Origin: Spirochaetes bacterium ADurb.BinA120
GTDB lineage: Bacteria > Spirochaetota > UBA4802 > UBA5368
Assembly (NCBI GenBank): GCA_002069125.1
Contig: MVZN01000031.1
Coordinates: 1-33,015, forward strand
Direction: 5' to 3'
DNA: 33,015 nucleotides
The translations under genes and the position numbers were made by a program. The notes under the pieces are model-generated. The model ran no database searches. It saw nothing but the letters and a program-made list of their open reading frames with translations, and was not told where the DNA came from. Of this stretch, positions 23,517 through 32,940 are shown piece after piece. Position 1 is the first letter of the stretch. Each line of letters opens with the position of its first letter.

Positions 23517-25235
23517 TCAATTGCCAACCGCCCGTTCGTAGAGTATATAGTCGGCCGGAGGCATGCCGTCAACGCGAATCATCTTCCATCCAGGCGGGTC
23601 TTTAAGCGGAACCAGTCCGAGGCTCGGGTCGTTACGAACATAATCGCCCAATATGTTTCTCGTCGCCCTGTAAAGCTCCGGCTGCATAAGCATGAACCGT
23701 ATCCGCGGGTTGGCGTCGAAATAGCGAACGAAGTCGTCTATATCCGCGAAATAGCCGTGCCCGGTCCCCCTGTCCATTAGCTCGGGATACAATAACACCC
23801 AGGAGTAGTGATGGTCCCCCCGAGTCTGATAAAGCCCGTCCTTGCCCAGGTTTTTTTTAAAAAAGGCCGCAAGCTCGTGATAATCGTCTTCGAGTCGGAC
23901 CGTCTCTGAGGGCCGGGGAATGTTCCGCACGAGCGGATACGCAACGACGAAGAGTGCGAGCGTTCCGGCCAGCGCCGCACCGCCTATCGTCTCCGGAGAA
24001 AACCGCACCATCCAACCGGCTTTGCGACGTTCGAACGCCACTGCAAGCCCTCGGGCGAACACCCACGCCGCGAACCCTATAAAAAACAGGCTTACCGGCA
24101 AAATATAGCGCCGGTTGGGCGCGATTATGCTATACCACGAAAGCGGAAGGTAAAATCCGAACACCAAAAGCGCAGTGAGCAATCTGCGCCGACGACCGAT
24201 CGGTGCGCGTACGAACCCGAAAACTCCCGCCGCAAAGACAAATACCGCGACCGCTGCCGCTGCGACCTTCCGAGCCGGAGAGGCGTTGTCGTTTGTGAAC
24301 TTGGGCACCTCGTGTACCGAAAAAGAATAGAGCGAATGGAGCAGTATCCTGAACTGCCTTGCGGTGCCCTTAACGAAACGCTTGATATGCTCTGATGGGT
24401 CCTTGTCGAGGATGTCCCAGAAAGAGCGTTCCTCACTAACTCTTCGCTCCTCCGCATCCATGGCGAGGTATTTCGTATTATAATTGTAAAAAGGGAATTT
24501 ATAGGCTATGGTGTTTCTCGCGAGAAGCGGCAGTGCCACGATAATGAAAACCCCAAGGAAGAGCCACAGATATTTATTCGATAAAAGCTTCCAGAAACGC
24601 AATCGGACATCGGCAAGCAGAAACAGGCCAAAACCAAAAATGATGAACATCCCACTCCCCTTTACGAGGAAACTGAGGGCAACAAAGACACCGGCCGGAG
24701 CCCACAACCTGTTGTCGTCGACACCCTTAATCACCAGGTAAAAGGATATTGTGGTAAATATCACAAGCAGCGGTTCGCAGGAAACCATGCTGGCCTGTAT
24801 CATAAAGGTGTCGTTCGCCACAAGCAGCATGCAAGCAGTAGCCGCAGCAATTATTCCAGCCTCCCGCTTGATCAGGTAATAAAACATGAAAAGAAAAACT
24901 CCGCCCAGCACCAGATTAAGAGTTTTCACCGCTACAAAATATTCCGTCGAATGTTCGAAGAAGAGGGAAATGATGAACGGAAAAAGCGGGTGCTGGTTGG
25001 CCGGAAGAAACGAACCGGAAAGAAGCGCGAGAAGAAAGTCCCATGGGCCGTCCTGCTTGCGAATCTCGAGCACGTAGCGGAAAAAGGCGCTGGTATCGGT
25101 CTCTCCGATATGATGGTGCAGCCCCATTGCATACAGGCCCGTCATGAGATAGGCGATTCCCAGCAATACCGGCACGATCACATCGAGCGTGCGAGCCAGC
25201 CTGTCTTCATTTATGTACATTGACATCTTTCCCAT
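23517..25235 (-). CDS. Polytopic GT-C (ArnT/PMT-like) glycosyltransferase
   Basis: A 572-residue membrane protein with about ten or more helices. The first periplasmic loop carries an acidic motif (HHHIGETDTSAFFRYV), typical of GT-C enzymes, and the NQHPLFPFIISLFF segment resembles the ArnT/PMT_2 family. A C-terminal soluble domain of about 150 residues begins near EDDYHELAAFF. Such enzymes move a sugar from a polyprenyl carrier to lipid, glycan or protein outside the membrane. ATG 25235 is used; ATG codons at 25226 and 25220 are alternatives, as GGGAAAG precedes them. It follows the hydrolase gene on the same strand by 58 bases. Confidence 0.85.
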   Translation of the reverse strand: MGKMSMYINEDRLARTLDVIVPVLLGIAYLMTGLYAMGLHHHIGETDTSAFFRYVLEIRKQDGPWDFLLALLSGSFLPANQHPLFPFIISLFFEHSTEYFVAVKTLNLVLGGVFLFMFYYLIKREAGIIAAATACMLLVANDTFMIQASMVSCEPLLVIFTTISFYLVIKGVDDNRLWAPAGVFVALSFLVKGSGMFIIFGFGLFLLADVRLRFWKLLSNKYLWLFLGVFIIVALPLLARNTIAYKFPFYNYNTKYLAMDAEERRVSEERSFWDILDKDPSEHIKRFVKGTARQFRILLHSLYSFSVHEVPKFTNDNASPARKVAAAAVAVFVFAAGVFGFVRAPIGRRRRLLTALLVFGFYLPLSWYSIIAPNRRYILPVSLFFIGFAAWVFARGLAVAFERRKAGWMVRFSPETIGGAALAGTLALFVVAYPLVRNIPRPSETVRLEDDYHELAAFFKKNLGKDGLYQTRGDHHYSWVLLYPELMDRGTGHGYFADIDDFVRYFDANPRIRFMLMQPELYRATRNILGDYVRNDPSLGLVPLKDPPGWKMIRVDGMPPADYILYERAVGN

Positions 25236-25293
25236 TTTTTACTCGTCGATATAAAAAGAATGAAGGCGAAAAAAATCAACAAAAGAATATGTC

Positions 25294-26298
25294 TTATCTT
25301 CCCAGCATCTTTCGCACGGCTCGCACGATAATGTCAGGGTCCTCCAGATGGACCATATTTGTCGCGAGTTCGGATTCAACCCGTAGAGGGGCGATGGAGC
25401 CGGCGAGCAGGCGTATGTCGTACTCATTGCGAAGGGCCTCTATCTTTCGTGCCTCAACAAGCGGGACGCCGAAGAAGAGCATGTGATCGAGGTATTTCAC
25501 ACGTGACGGCCGTATGAGCGTTACCGGCACCCGCAGCGCTGCAGCGTATTCCCCCTGTGCAGGGCCGGACAGGGCGCTATACTCGGCCAGGGCCGCGTCA
25601 TAGTTGGCAGGATTGGAGAAGAAATCCACTAAACATGGCCTGATCTCAGTTGGCGAGTGCAAATATGGCGTGATTTTCAGAGCGCGAACCACTCCAGTCC
25701 TCGCGGCGGTTCTGCCTGCCTTGAGTATCCATCCCCTGTCTATGAAATTTCGGTATACCGCCGCTTCCAGTTCCAATTTATACTTCGGCATGTCGGCCGG
25801 AAAGGGATCTACAAGTACGAGTCCTCTGACCATAGAGGGATGACGCGCGGCAAAGTTAACCGCATATATGGCACCGGAGTCATGTCCAACGATCACCACT
25901 GGCCGTTTCACCCCGATGGCGTCGAGAAGCGCCCGAAGACTTTCGACCGGGGCGTCAATCCTTCGAGGTCCTCTGGCCTTCGGACTCAACCCATACCCGG
26001 CTCTGTCGTATGCAAGGACCCCGGCGAAACGCGCGATCCCGCGCTGAACCGGAAGCCACTCGATCGATAACGCGCACAGTCCCGATTCCAACACCACAAG
26101 TGGCGTCTCCTCCCCCATCCTCACGACATGGAGGGCGCCCTTCCGCGTATCGATCATCTCACCCTGTAGGACTTCGTTATCACAGGGTGCTGGCCTCCCG
26201 GCCGACAGATACCAGACGATCAGTATGAACACGACGAGCGCAATCGCCATGAGCGTTCCGCACCCAAGCGCCAGCCTTGTTCTTAGCTTAGATTTCAC
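25294..26298 (-). CDS. Membrane-anchored alpha/beta hydrolase with GHDSG elbow
   Basis: A 334-residue protein with an N-terminal membrane helix (about 10-32), probably an uncleaved anchor, and an alpha/beta-hydrolase domain. It has VVLESGLCALSIEW (68-81), AYDRAGYGLSP (96-106), a nucleophile elbow VGHDSGA (137-143) and a likely catalytic His317 in NMVHLED. Relatives of this type normally read VGHSxGG. Here the nucleophile position is Asp140, as in epoxide hydrolases and haloalkane dehalogenases (GHDWG), with Ser141 next to it. The substrate is unknown. The GTG start at 26298 overlaps the stop of the upstream membrane protein gene by 4 bases (GTGA) and has GGAG about 7 bases before it, so the two are coupled. 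Confidence 0.87.
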   Translation of the reverse strand: MKSKLRTRLALGCGTLMAIALVVFILIVWYLSAGRPAPCDNEVLQGEMIDTRKGALHVVRMGEETPLVVLESGLCALSIEWLPVQRGIARFAGVLAYDRAGYGLSPKARGPRRIDAPVESLRALLDAIGVKRPVVIVGHDSGAIYAVNFAARHPSMVRGLVLVDPFPADMPKYKLELEAAVYRNFIDRGWILKAGRTAARTGVVRALKITPYLHSPTEIRPCLVDFFSNPANYDAALAEYSALSGPAQGEYAAALRVPVTLIRPSRVKYLDHMLFFGVPLVEARKIEALRNEYDIRLLAGSIAPLRVESELATNMVHLEDPDIIVRAVRKMLGR

Positions 26299-27998
26299 CT
26301 ACGAGCTCCATCCATCAGGGATACCTGTCCATGCCCCGCGCGCCGGTAGACCTCTACGAAGTCAGGCGAGATGTTAAGCGACGAAATATTACGAAAAAAT
26401 TTCGGACGAAATTCGCTCCTGTGCGCCAGCACATATCCCAGTCTGCCTTCGCGCAGATTGTCGAGATAGTCCGCAAAACCGGACTGTACCCTGCGATGGA
26501 CACGCGTAGAGACAATCTGCCCGTTCGAAATCTGGCCCAGATTTTTCGGAAGATTGAAGGCGGCGACCTCGCGGGAAGATATCACTATGAAATCCGGCAG
26601 GCGTTTTACTACCTCCATTTCGTTCCCACGCACCTGGTACGAGCTGACGCCCTTAGGAAAGCGCGGGAGATAATGAAGCCTGTTGTAATACTCCAGTTTC
26701 GAGCCTTTGGGGACGGCGGTTTGCATCCATCTTTCAGTATCATAGCGCGAATCGCACAGCATGGCCGCGTTTACCGAAAGTGTGTTGTAGAGCGAGTAGG
26801 CCAGCGAAAGTGCAAGTACGCCCGCGACTACCGGCCCGGCAATCCGGGATTTTGCCGCTGAGGCCGCACCGATAATGCGGTCCGCTGCATAACCGGCATG
26901 GACGGCGAGAAAAACGCTCTGCGGGAAGACGAAGCGGACGTTGCTCTGTCGGATGATCTGCACGAAAAAGAGCGAATACGACACCAGCGCGACAAGAAAT
27001 ATCATGCGTAGAAGTAGTCCAGCTCGTTCATGGCGAAAATCCTTCACAGTAAGGCCGATGCCCAGAAGGCCCAGTAAAAATACGGGTATGCCGGTTGCAT
27101 CGCGCATCATTACGCCGAAGGCGTCCCTCCACAAAGCGAGTATGCCGGATGGCCCTATCGAGTAGCTTATGGAGCGCGTACCCCCCTCGCCTGTGAGGTG
27201 ATGGAAACGTGCGATGAGCCCGTCGAAGTTGAGAAAGAGATTTTCGACTATGGCGGCCGCTATGACGAAAACTGCGGCGAATATCAACAGGTTCTTCCTG
27301 GATAGTACGCGAGCGGCCTTAACGCCCTCCCCCCGCGTAATGAGCGGAAGTATGACGAGATACACAATAAACGGAAGCACGAAGATTGCATACCCCTGGT
27401 CCTTGCTGCCGAAGGAGAGACAGGCGAAAAAGGCCGTATAGACGTAATCGCGCCTTCGCTCCCCCTTCACTGCCCTAATGAGAAAATACAGGCCACCCAT
27501 CCCCCAGAACACGTAGGGCGCCTCGACCTTCGAGAGGTGCGCGTAGAAGTTCAGGAGCGCGTTCGTCGAAGCGAACACCGCTGCCCACAGCGCGGCGCGC
27601 CGGCCGAAGAGCTCGTGCGTCCCGAGATAGGTGAACAGCACGATACCGACGCCCATGACGACCGACACCAGCCGGTCGATGAGCATGAGGCCGCTCGCGA
27701 AATCGGCCGAACGGACGTATATAAGAAACTCGTACAGCCTGAAGCCGTCGGCCGCCGCGTGCGAGGCCACGGCGTAGACGAGCAGCGGAATGTTCACCAG
27801 CGCCAGGATCACCTGGTGCACCAGCGGATACTTGTTGAAATAGCCGAAGGAGAAGCCCTTGCTCAAGCCAATGAGCGGGTGGAAGGGCGCCAGGTCGTCG
27901 GACATCCAGCTCTCCACGTGCGGCAGGCCCCAGGTGATACCGACCGTGAAGAGCACGGCGGCAAAGAGGAGGACGGGGATGATCGGCCTGACCTTCAT
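26295..27998 (-). CDS. Polytopic GT-C/PMT-like membrane protein
   Basis: A 567-residue protein with about eleven hydrophobic helices and a C-terminal soluble domain of about 160 residues (from DSRYDTERWMQTAVPKG). The first loop contains DDLAPFHPL, an acidic site typical of GT-C enzymes, and HLSKVEAPYVFWGM follows the pattern of PMT_2-like transferases. Donor and acceptor are unknown. It begins 4 bases after the GtrA gene and overlaps the downstream hydrolase gene, so GtrA, this protein, the hydrolase and probably the next GT-C form an operon. Confidence 0.83.
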   Translation of the reverse strand: MKVRPIIPVLLFAAVLFTVGITWGLPHVESWMSDDLAPFHPLIGLSKGFSFGYFNKYPLVHQVILALVNIPLLVYAVASHAAADGFRLYEFLIYVRSADFASGLMLIDRLVSVVMGVGIVLFTYLGTHELFGRRAALWAAVFASTNALLNFYAHLSKVEAPYVFWGMGGLYFLIRAVKGERRRDYVYTAFFACLSFGSKDQGYAIFVLPFIVYLVILPLITRGEGVKAARVLSRKNLLIFAAVFVIAAAIVENLFLNFDGLIARFHHLTGEGGTRSISYSIGPSGILALWRDAFGVMMRDATGIPVFLLGLLGIGLTVKDFRHERAGLLLRMIFLVALVSYSLFFVQIIRQSNVRFVFPQSVFLAVHAGYAADRIIGAASAAKSRIAGPVVAGVLALSLAYSLYNTLSVNAAMLCDSRYDTERWMQTAVPKGSKLEYYNRLHYLPRFPKGVSSYQVRGNEMEVVKRLPDFIVISSREVAAFNLPKNLGQISNGQIVSTRVHRRVQSGFADYLDNLREGRLGYVLAHRSEFRPKFFRNISSLNISPDFVEVYRRAGHGQVSLMDGARR

Positions 27999-28002
27999 GC
28001 GC

Positions 28003-28443
28003 TTACCTGAAGGCGATGTACTTGCTGCCGGTAAAATTTATCGCAAGCCCCCCCATGGATCCAAAGAACGCGGCCAGAAGATAATGCTCATGGAAAAAAG
28101 TCGTTTGCTCGAATAGAGATACGGATATAACCCAGTTGATCAGAAAACCAATCGAACATATGACAAAAAAAAGCGAGTACTGCCGAATCAGATTCCCATT
28201 GTTTTTATCACGAAACGTGAATCTTCGATTTAGCGCAAAATTCGTAGTAAGCGCAACGATAAAACCCACTACACGGGCGATGCGGAACGGCACTCCGGCC
28301 ACGTCATAGGCCAGAAATACGAATAACAAATCCACGACCATGCCGATTGTGCCGATAATCGAAAACGTTAAAAATTGGATCAGTGTTTCGCCCGGCTCTA
28401 TACCGACAAGTCCGAATCCAAATTTAAACAGGCGCTGGAACAT
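28003..28443 (-). CDS. GtrA-family membrane protein
   Basis: A 146-residue protein with four membrane helices. Family features include QFLTFSIIGTIGMVVDLLFV near the N-terminus, NFALNRRFTFRDK between helices 2 and 3, and NFTGSKYIAFR at the end. GtrA proteins are thought to help move polyprenyl-phosphate sugars across the membrane for O-antigen or teichoic-acid glycosylation, beside a GtrB-type GT2 and a GT-C. It is the first gene of a minus-strand operon with only 4 bases to the next gene. The region 28444-28676 upstream is an AT-rich divergent promoter region without a gene. Confidence 0.92.
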   Translation of the reverse strand: MFQRLFKFGFGLVGIEPGETLIQFLTFSIIGTIGMVVDLLFVFLAYDVAGVPFRIARVVGFIVALTTNFALNRRFTFRDKNNGNLIRQYSLFFVICSIGFLINWVISVSLFEQTTFFHEHYLLAAFFGSMGGLAINFTGSKYIAFR

Positions 28444-28676
28444 GCCGTCATACCAATAAAAATATTTGAGCTAAAAGGGTTAATCTCGTTCATGACCATG
28501 TCAAGCAGATAAAAAATGACGCTGGCCCCATTATATCTCGGCCATTTTTAGATTGATTTTTCAAATAGGGCCAGGATAGCTGTTCACCGGCTCCGCTTGA
28601 TGGAAATCAATTTTCATCTTCCCGTGCATAAAAACAGGGCGGTGCAACACTAAAACACAAAATCGAAGAGAGCCAA

Positions 28677-30284
28677 ATGGAGTTTAGCGAATCAATCAAC
28701 CGTTCAATTCTATATTTTTTTAGAAAACGAACGGTTTTACTGAGCGTGTTTTTGATTCTGGTCCTCAACCTGCTCCTAAAAAAAATACTCGGTGTCAACG
28801 AGAATGTAGTTCTGGCCGAGGCCCGGCACTTCGGCGACCCATCCTGGATCCCGAATGACTGGTTTTTAAACCAGCATATCGGGTACCGCCTGCTCTTCAA
28901 CACCATCTTCGGATATACAGCCCGATTTCTTCCTCTTCATCTGCTTTCGATATCCGGAAGGATTCTAATCTATTTCATTTTCTCGATCATAGTCGATAAA
29001 GCCGCCCGCACGCTGAAAATCCACGTCCTGTTCATAATCCCGTCCATGTTGCTATTCATCCTTTTCCAATCACTGGTAGCCAGGGAATGGATGCTCGGAG
29101 GACTTGAGACCAAGAGCTTTGCATACGCCTGCGCTCTGGGCGCACTCATTGCGCTCGCCCACCGACGCTATAAACCCATGTTTCTACTTACCGGACTCGC
29201 AGCATCCTTTCATATACTTGTCGGCATCTACTCCGCCTTTAGCCTCGGTGTGGCAATTCTTACGTTGAAAGAGCAACGAGAAAATTTCCGGCAGATCATT
29301 ATCTCATCGCCTCTTGCGCTTATAACGGCCATCCCCGCTCTATATGCCATTTTTCAATATCTCGGCGACAGCGCGACAGTAGACTCTGTCCGTGCCGCCG
29401 CAATCTATGTCATAAAGCGCAACCCGCACCACGTTTTTCCAGCAGCATGGACAAAGCCGTGGACAGTTCGGTTTATTGCGAGCTGCCTATTTTTTATAAC
29501 GGTACTGTGTTTTTCTCGTGTGCAGGAGCGGCGGATCTTCGCCTCCTACGGGCTTGGGTCGGCCGTTCTCTTCTGTACCGGACTTGTGCTGTATTATACC
29601 GGCAACTACAATTGGCTCAAGCTTTACTGGTTTCGACATCCGGATGTCATCATCCCCTTCATCGGTTTTTTTCTGACAGCATCGCTATTAAGTGTCCCAA
29701 TTATTGACTTGTCTCCCGATCGAAAAGCCGGCCCAGTTAAATCATTATCGTCGCTACTCCGCAAAGCCACCATTGCCCTTGGGATTATTCTATCGCTTAC
29801 CGCGATCGGAAAATCTTTGTTTACTTTTCGAGACCAACTTTCTTTTATCATCCAAAGTAACAGCCCATTCTATCTAGACAATCTAAACCCGGAACTCAGG
29901 GAGGCCCTGTTCTGGATTAAAGCTAAAACGCCTGGTAACTCTTCATTTCTAGTTAGTCCGGCTGTTGATCAATTTTACATCGCGGCGGAACGGGGCATGT
30001 TCGTTTCTTTCAAGCATTCACCACAGACGGACAGCGACAACATTGAATGGTACAATCGTATCCTGCTCCTGAACAACGGCAATGAACCCGTGAAAAACGG
30101 TTTTCACATGGTAACCGAGATTGACGATGCATTTTACCGTATTTCTCCTGATTTGATAAGGTCTTTAGCGGAAAAATATAGCCTTGATTATTTACTGACA
30201 AAATATGATTTTACCATGCCTTTTACCAAAGTATATTCAAATAGCATTTATGCTCTTTACAAAATAAATGATGGGAACCCATAA
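28677..30284 (+). CDS. Large polytopic membrane protein, unknown function (GT-C-like)
   Basis: A 535-residue protein with about ten hydrophobic helices and a C-terminal soluble domain of about 140 residues from PELREALFWIKAKTPGN. That domain includes FLVSPAVDQFYIAAERGMFV and HSPQTDSDNIEWYNRI, segments I associate loosely with DUF6798-type proteins. The first loop is acidic-poor (AEARHFGDPSWIPNDWFL). No catalytic motif is clear, so it may be a GT-C-fold transferase or a membrane partner. It is AT-richer than the genes to the left. GAAGAGAG precedes the ATG weakly. It starts the plus-strand AT-rich group and is followed by a hairpin at its stop. Confidence 0.72.
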   Translation: MEFSESINRSILYFFRKRTVLLSVFLILVLNLLLKKILGVNENVVLAEARHFGDPSWIPNDWFLNQHIGYRLLFNTIFGYTARFLPLHLLSISGRILIYFIFSIIVDKAARTLKIHVLFIIPSMLLFILFQSLVAREWMLGGLETKSFAYACALGALIALAHRRYKPMFLLTGLAASFHILVGIYSAFSLGVAILTLKEQRENFRQIIISSPLALITAIPALYAIFQYLGDSATVDSVRAAAIYVIKRNPHHVFPAAWTKPWTVRFIASCLFFITVLCFSRVQERRIFASYGLGSAVLFCTGLVLYYTGNYNWLKLYWFRHPDVIIPFIGFFLTASLLSVPIIDLSPDRKAGPVKSLSSLLRKATIALGIILSLTAIGKSLFTFRDQLSFIIQSNSPFYLDNLNPELREALFWIKAKTPGNSSFLVSPAVDQFYIAAERGMFVSFKHSPQTDSDNIEWYNRILLLNNGNEPVKNGFHMVTEIDDAFYRISPDLIRSLAEKYSLDYLLTKYDFTMPFTKVYSNSIYALYKINDGNP

Positions 30285-30306
30285 TAATTAATTTTAAGGT
30301 TCCCAT
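30271..30306 (+). terminator. Hairpin over the stop codon
   Basis: ATGGGAACC (30271-30279) pairs perfectly with GGTTCCCAT (30298-30306) around an AT-rich 18-nt loop that contains the stop codon (30282-30284). There is no U-tract, so a terminator role is uncertain. The following stretch to 30511 is AT-rich and gene-free, and probably carries the next promoter. Confidence 0.45.
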
Positions 30307-30511
30307 AAATTGTAACTACTGAAAATATCAGCAATTAAAGATCGCCCTATAATAGCTTGTGAATCTGTACCAATTCATTATCCATAAAACGGATTGATGG
30401 TTTATAACTTGCTTATTAAATGGCAAGATGTAAATATTCCATAGAGAAATTTTAACCAGCCCATGATAATACTAAAAGGGTTTTCAAATAATTACACATT
30501 TAGAGGCATAG

Positions 30512-31492
30512 ATGAGAAACAAGCTGAGCATAATTATTTCCGCGTTCAATGAGGAAGAAAATATAAATGAACTATACATTCAGCTTTCCAGAGTTTTGAA
30601 TTTATTGCGCATGAAATCGATAGAAATAATATTCGTCGATGATGGGTCGAAAGATAAAACTTTATTGAAATGCATGGAATTGCAAAGAAAGGACCCAAGG
30701 GTAAAAATAGTACATTTCTCTAAAAATTTTGGGCACGAAATAGCAATGACTGCCGGAATGGATTACGCCGAAGGCGACGCGGTAGTGTTCATGGACGCGG
30801 ATCTTCAGCATCCTCCCGCTTATATTAAACAAATGGTAGAGCTCTGGAAGAATGGCAATGATATAATTCTGACCAGGAGGGTGGACAATGAATCCACCTC
30901 TAAAATATATAAATTCATTTCGAAAACTTTTTATAAGATATTAAATTATTTTTCGGATGTTCAGATCCTGGAAAACGCCCCGGACTTTAGATTGCTTGAC
31001 AGGAAGTATGTTGATTTTTTAAAAAGTTTCAATGAAAGGGATTTTTTATTCAGGGGCGTACTCAATTTAATAACATCAACAGAAAAGACGGTCTTCATAG
31101 ATTTTATCGCGCCTAAAAGGTTCGCTGGAAAAACAAAATATACATTTTCCAAAAGTGCTAAATTGGCCGCAAACAGCATTTTACAGTTTTCGGTTAAACC
31201 TCTATACTTTGCGCTATGGCTTGCAATTATATCAGCCTGCCTGGCCGGCGGCATTGGGATACACGCTATAATAGAATACTTTTTCTTAAACAACCCTACC
31301 CCGGGATTTGCAACGACCATAGCCATTACGGTATTTATGGGTTCGATGAACTTGTTTATTCTGGCAATAATCGGCGCATATATCGCCAAAATTCATTTGG
31401 AAACGAAAAAGCGTCCGTTATACTTCGCCGAATATATTACTTCCGGAAAAAAACTCAAAGGTGGAAAAACCAAAAATTATAGTAAACGCTGA
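30512..31492 (+). CDS. GT2 polyprenyl-phosphate glycosyltransferase (GtrB/ArnC/DPM1-like)
   Basis: A 326-residue enzyme with a GT-A domain. It has LSIIISAFNEEENI (5-18), VDDGSKDKT (42-50), the conserved SKNFGHEIAMTAGMDYA (70-86) and D95-A-D97 in FMDADLQHPP. Two C-terminal membrane helices lie at about 232-257 and 270-295. SKNFG-HE-A and DADLQ-PP are typical of bactoprenol or dolichol-phosphate sugar transferases. Codons are AT-rich, unlike the GT2 genes at 17-21 kb. The deacetylase gene overlaps its 3' end by 32 bases, suggesting joint action on the same sugar. Confidence 0.92.
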   Translation: MRNKLSIIISAFNEEENINELYIQLSRVLNLLRMKSIEIIFVDDGSKDKTLLKCMELQRKDPRVKIVHFSKNFGHEIAMTAGMDYAEGDAVVFMDADLQHPPAYIKQMVELWKNGNDIILTRRVDNESTSKIYKFISKTFYKILNYFSDVQILENAPDFRLLDRKYVDFLKSFNERDFLFRGVLNLITSTEKTVFIDFIAPKRFAGKTKYTFSKSAKLAANSILQFSVKPLYFALWLAIISACLAGGIGIHAIIEYFFLNNPTPGFATTIAITVFMGSMNLFILAIIGAYIAKIHLETKKRPLYFAEYITSGKKLKGGKTKNYSKR

Positions 31493-32303
31493 TGACTTCG
31501 GGGTAAGCCCTGGCGTCAACAAGGCGGTAATCAAGGCTTTTAAATATGGCACCCTCAATTCGGCGAGCCTGATGGTAAACGCAGGCTATACCGAAGATGC
31601 CATTAAATTATCGCTTGAAAACCCCAAACTTTCAGTTGGATTGCATATTAATTTAACGAACGAATCGGCCTTGTCCGATCCCGGCGATATCCCCCTTCTT
31701 GTAAATAAAAAAGGACAGTTAAAAAACGGATACGTTAAACTATTATTATTATCATTTTTTAAACCTCTTGCATTCAAGCGACAGGTGAGAATTGAAATCA
31801 GACGCCAGATCGGCAAAATGCTTGGACATGGGATTAAACCCTCGCACCTGGATTCCCACAGACATGTACATACTATTCCGTCGATATTTTCTATTTGTAA
31901 AGAATTGGACCTTGAGTTCAATATCAACCGAATAAGGATTATCAATGAAAGCTTTGGAAAAACCTTTTTTACAATTAAAAACCCCATTTGCTTTATTGAT
32001 GGTGGCGTGATAAAGTATCTCGTAACCAAAATATTTTATTACATTAACAATACAAAGAGCGATACCTATTTTTACGGCATTATCTATCCAACAAAATTAT
32101 TCGGCAAAAACGTTTCCAGGATTTTGGTTCCAAATAAATTCAAGGCTGTGGAAATAGCGGTTCATCCGAGCTGCATCGAAGAGGATAAAAAAATCGGCGA
32201 TTCTTCATTCAAAGATTATCTGTTGTACTCTCCGAATAGAACAAAGGAGCTGGTAACGATTATGGATAAGGATTTCGTTAAACACATCATATACGAAACA
32301 TGA
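31461..32303 (+). CDS. YdjC/ChbG-type carbohydrate deacetylase
   Basis: A 280-residue enzyme of the YdjC family, which removes N-acetyl groups from sugars with a divalent metal. Signature elements are VNADDFG (8-14) with the Asp pair, VGLHINLT (59-66), the metal-binding SHLDSHRHVH (128-137) and VEIAVHPS near the C-terminus. HpnK and ArnD-like relatives deacetylate lipid-linked sugars. The close overlap with the GT2 gene suggests that the polyprenyl-linked product is deacetylated. The start is GTG 31461; the Shine-Dalgarno is weak (AAAG), consistent with coupling. The 200 bases after it hold no gene. Confidence 0.92.
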   Translation: MEKPKIIVNADDFGVSPGVNKAVIKAFKYGTLNSASLMVNAGYTEDAIKLSLENPKLSVGLHINLTNESALSDPGDIPLLVNKKGQLKNGYVKLLLLSFFKPLAFKRQVRIEIRRQIGKMLGHGIKPSHLDSHRHVHTIPSIFSICKELDLEFNINRIRIINESFGKTFFTIKNPICFIDGGVIKYLVTKIFYYINNTKSDTYFYGIIYPTKLFGKNVSRILVPNKFKAVEIAVHPSCIEEDKKIGDSSFKDYLLYSPNRTKELVTIMDKDFVKHIIYET

Positions 32304-32506
32304 TCGACTATCACGAAAAGTTACAGATATGTCTTTATCATGGTTTTCAAGCAAACCTCTGGTTATCTTTTAAAGATCTCGAGGACATATCGCATGACAA
32401 AGAGGGTTCGTTCCCGAGCCTATTTGTTCGACCCGCCCTACAGCACATATTTATATCGTATATCATGACTGTCCGACAGGAGCTTACTTCCTTACCGGCA
32501 GCAATC

Positions 32507-32940
32507 TCATCTTTCCTCGTAATTCTTAGCGATCCATTTTCTGTATTCGCCGCTTTTAACGCGCTCGACCCATTCACGGTTAGCCAGATACCAGTTGACC
32601 GTAGCGTCGAGGCCCCGGTCGAAATCCATGCGCCTGGTCCATTTAAGCTCATTTTTTAGCTTGTCGCAGTTGATGGCGTATCGGCGGTCGTGGCCCGGAC
32701 GGTCCTTTACGAAGGTTATGAGCTTTTTATAATAATCGAGCGGTCTGCCTTGCAAGCCGGCAATCTTTTCGCACATTACGTTAACCAGTTTTATGTTCTC
32801 CCATTCGTTTTCGCCGCCTATATTATACGTCTCGCCCAACCGCCCGCCTTTCATTATCAGCCAAACGGCCTCGTTATGATCGTCCACATAGACCCAGTCC
32901 CGCACGTTTTTCCCGTCACCGTAAACAGGCAGGGGGCGCT
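32507..32940 (-). pseudogene. rfbB: dTDP-glucose 4,6-dehydratase, C-terminal fragment
   Basis: RfbB converts dTDP-glucose to dTDP-4-keto-6-deoxyglucose, the first dehydration step toward dTDP-rhamnose. This part of about 144 residues starts at RPLPVYGDGKNVRDWVYVDD and includes the family segments GETYNIGGENEWENI, then FVKDRPGHDRRYAI and LKWTRRMDFDRGL. The N-terminal Rossmann and catalytic half (about 200 residues, with TDE and YxxxK motifs) is missing. Homology stops exactly where an IS21-like end starts (32941), so the gene is cut by an insertion. A spurious frame continues into the IS end to 32980. The other half may lie beyond the window. Confidence 0.87.

Noticed and set aside
24388-24399. 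Further repeat copy (TGCTCTGATGGG) in the GT-C gene
   Set aside because: Only the first eight bases match the 12-mer, and it lies in ordinary coding sequence far from the arrays; probably chance.
32300-32659. Plus-strand gene after the YdjC gene
   Set aside because: It is mostly antisense to the rfbB fragment, and its N-terminal part shows no family features.
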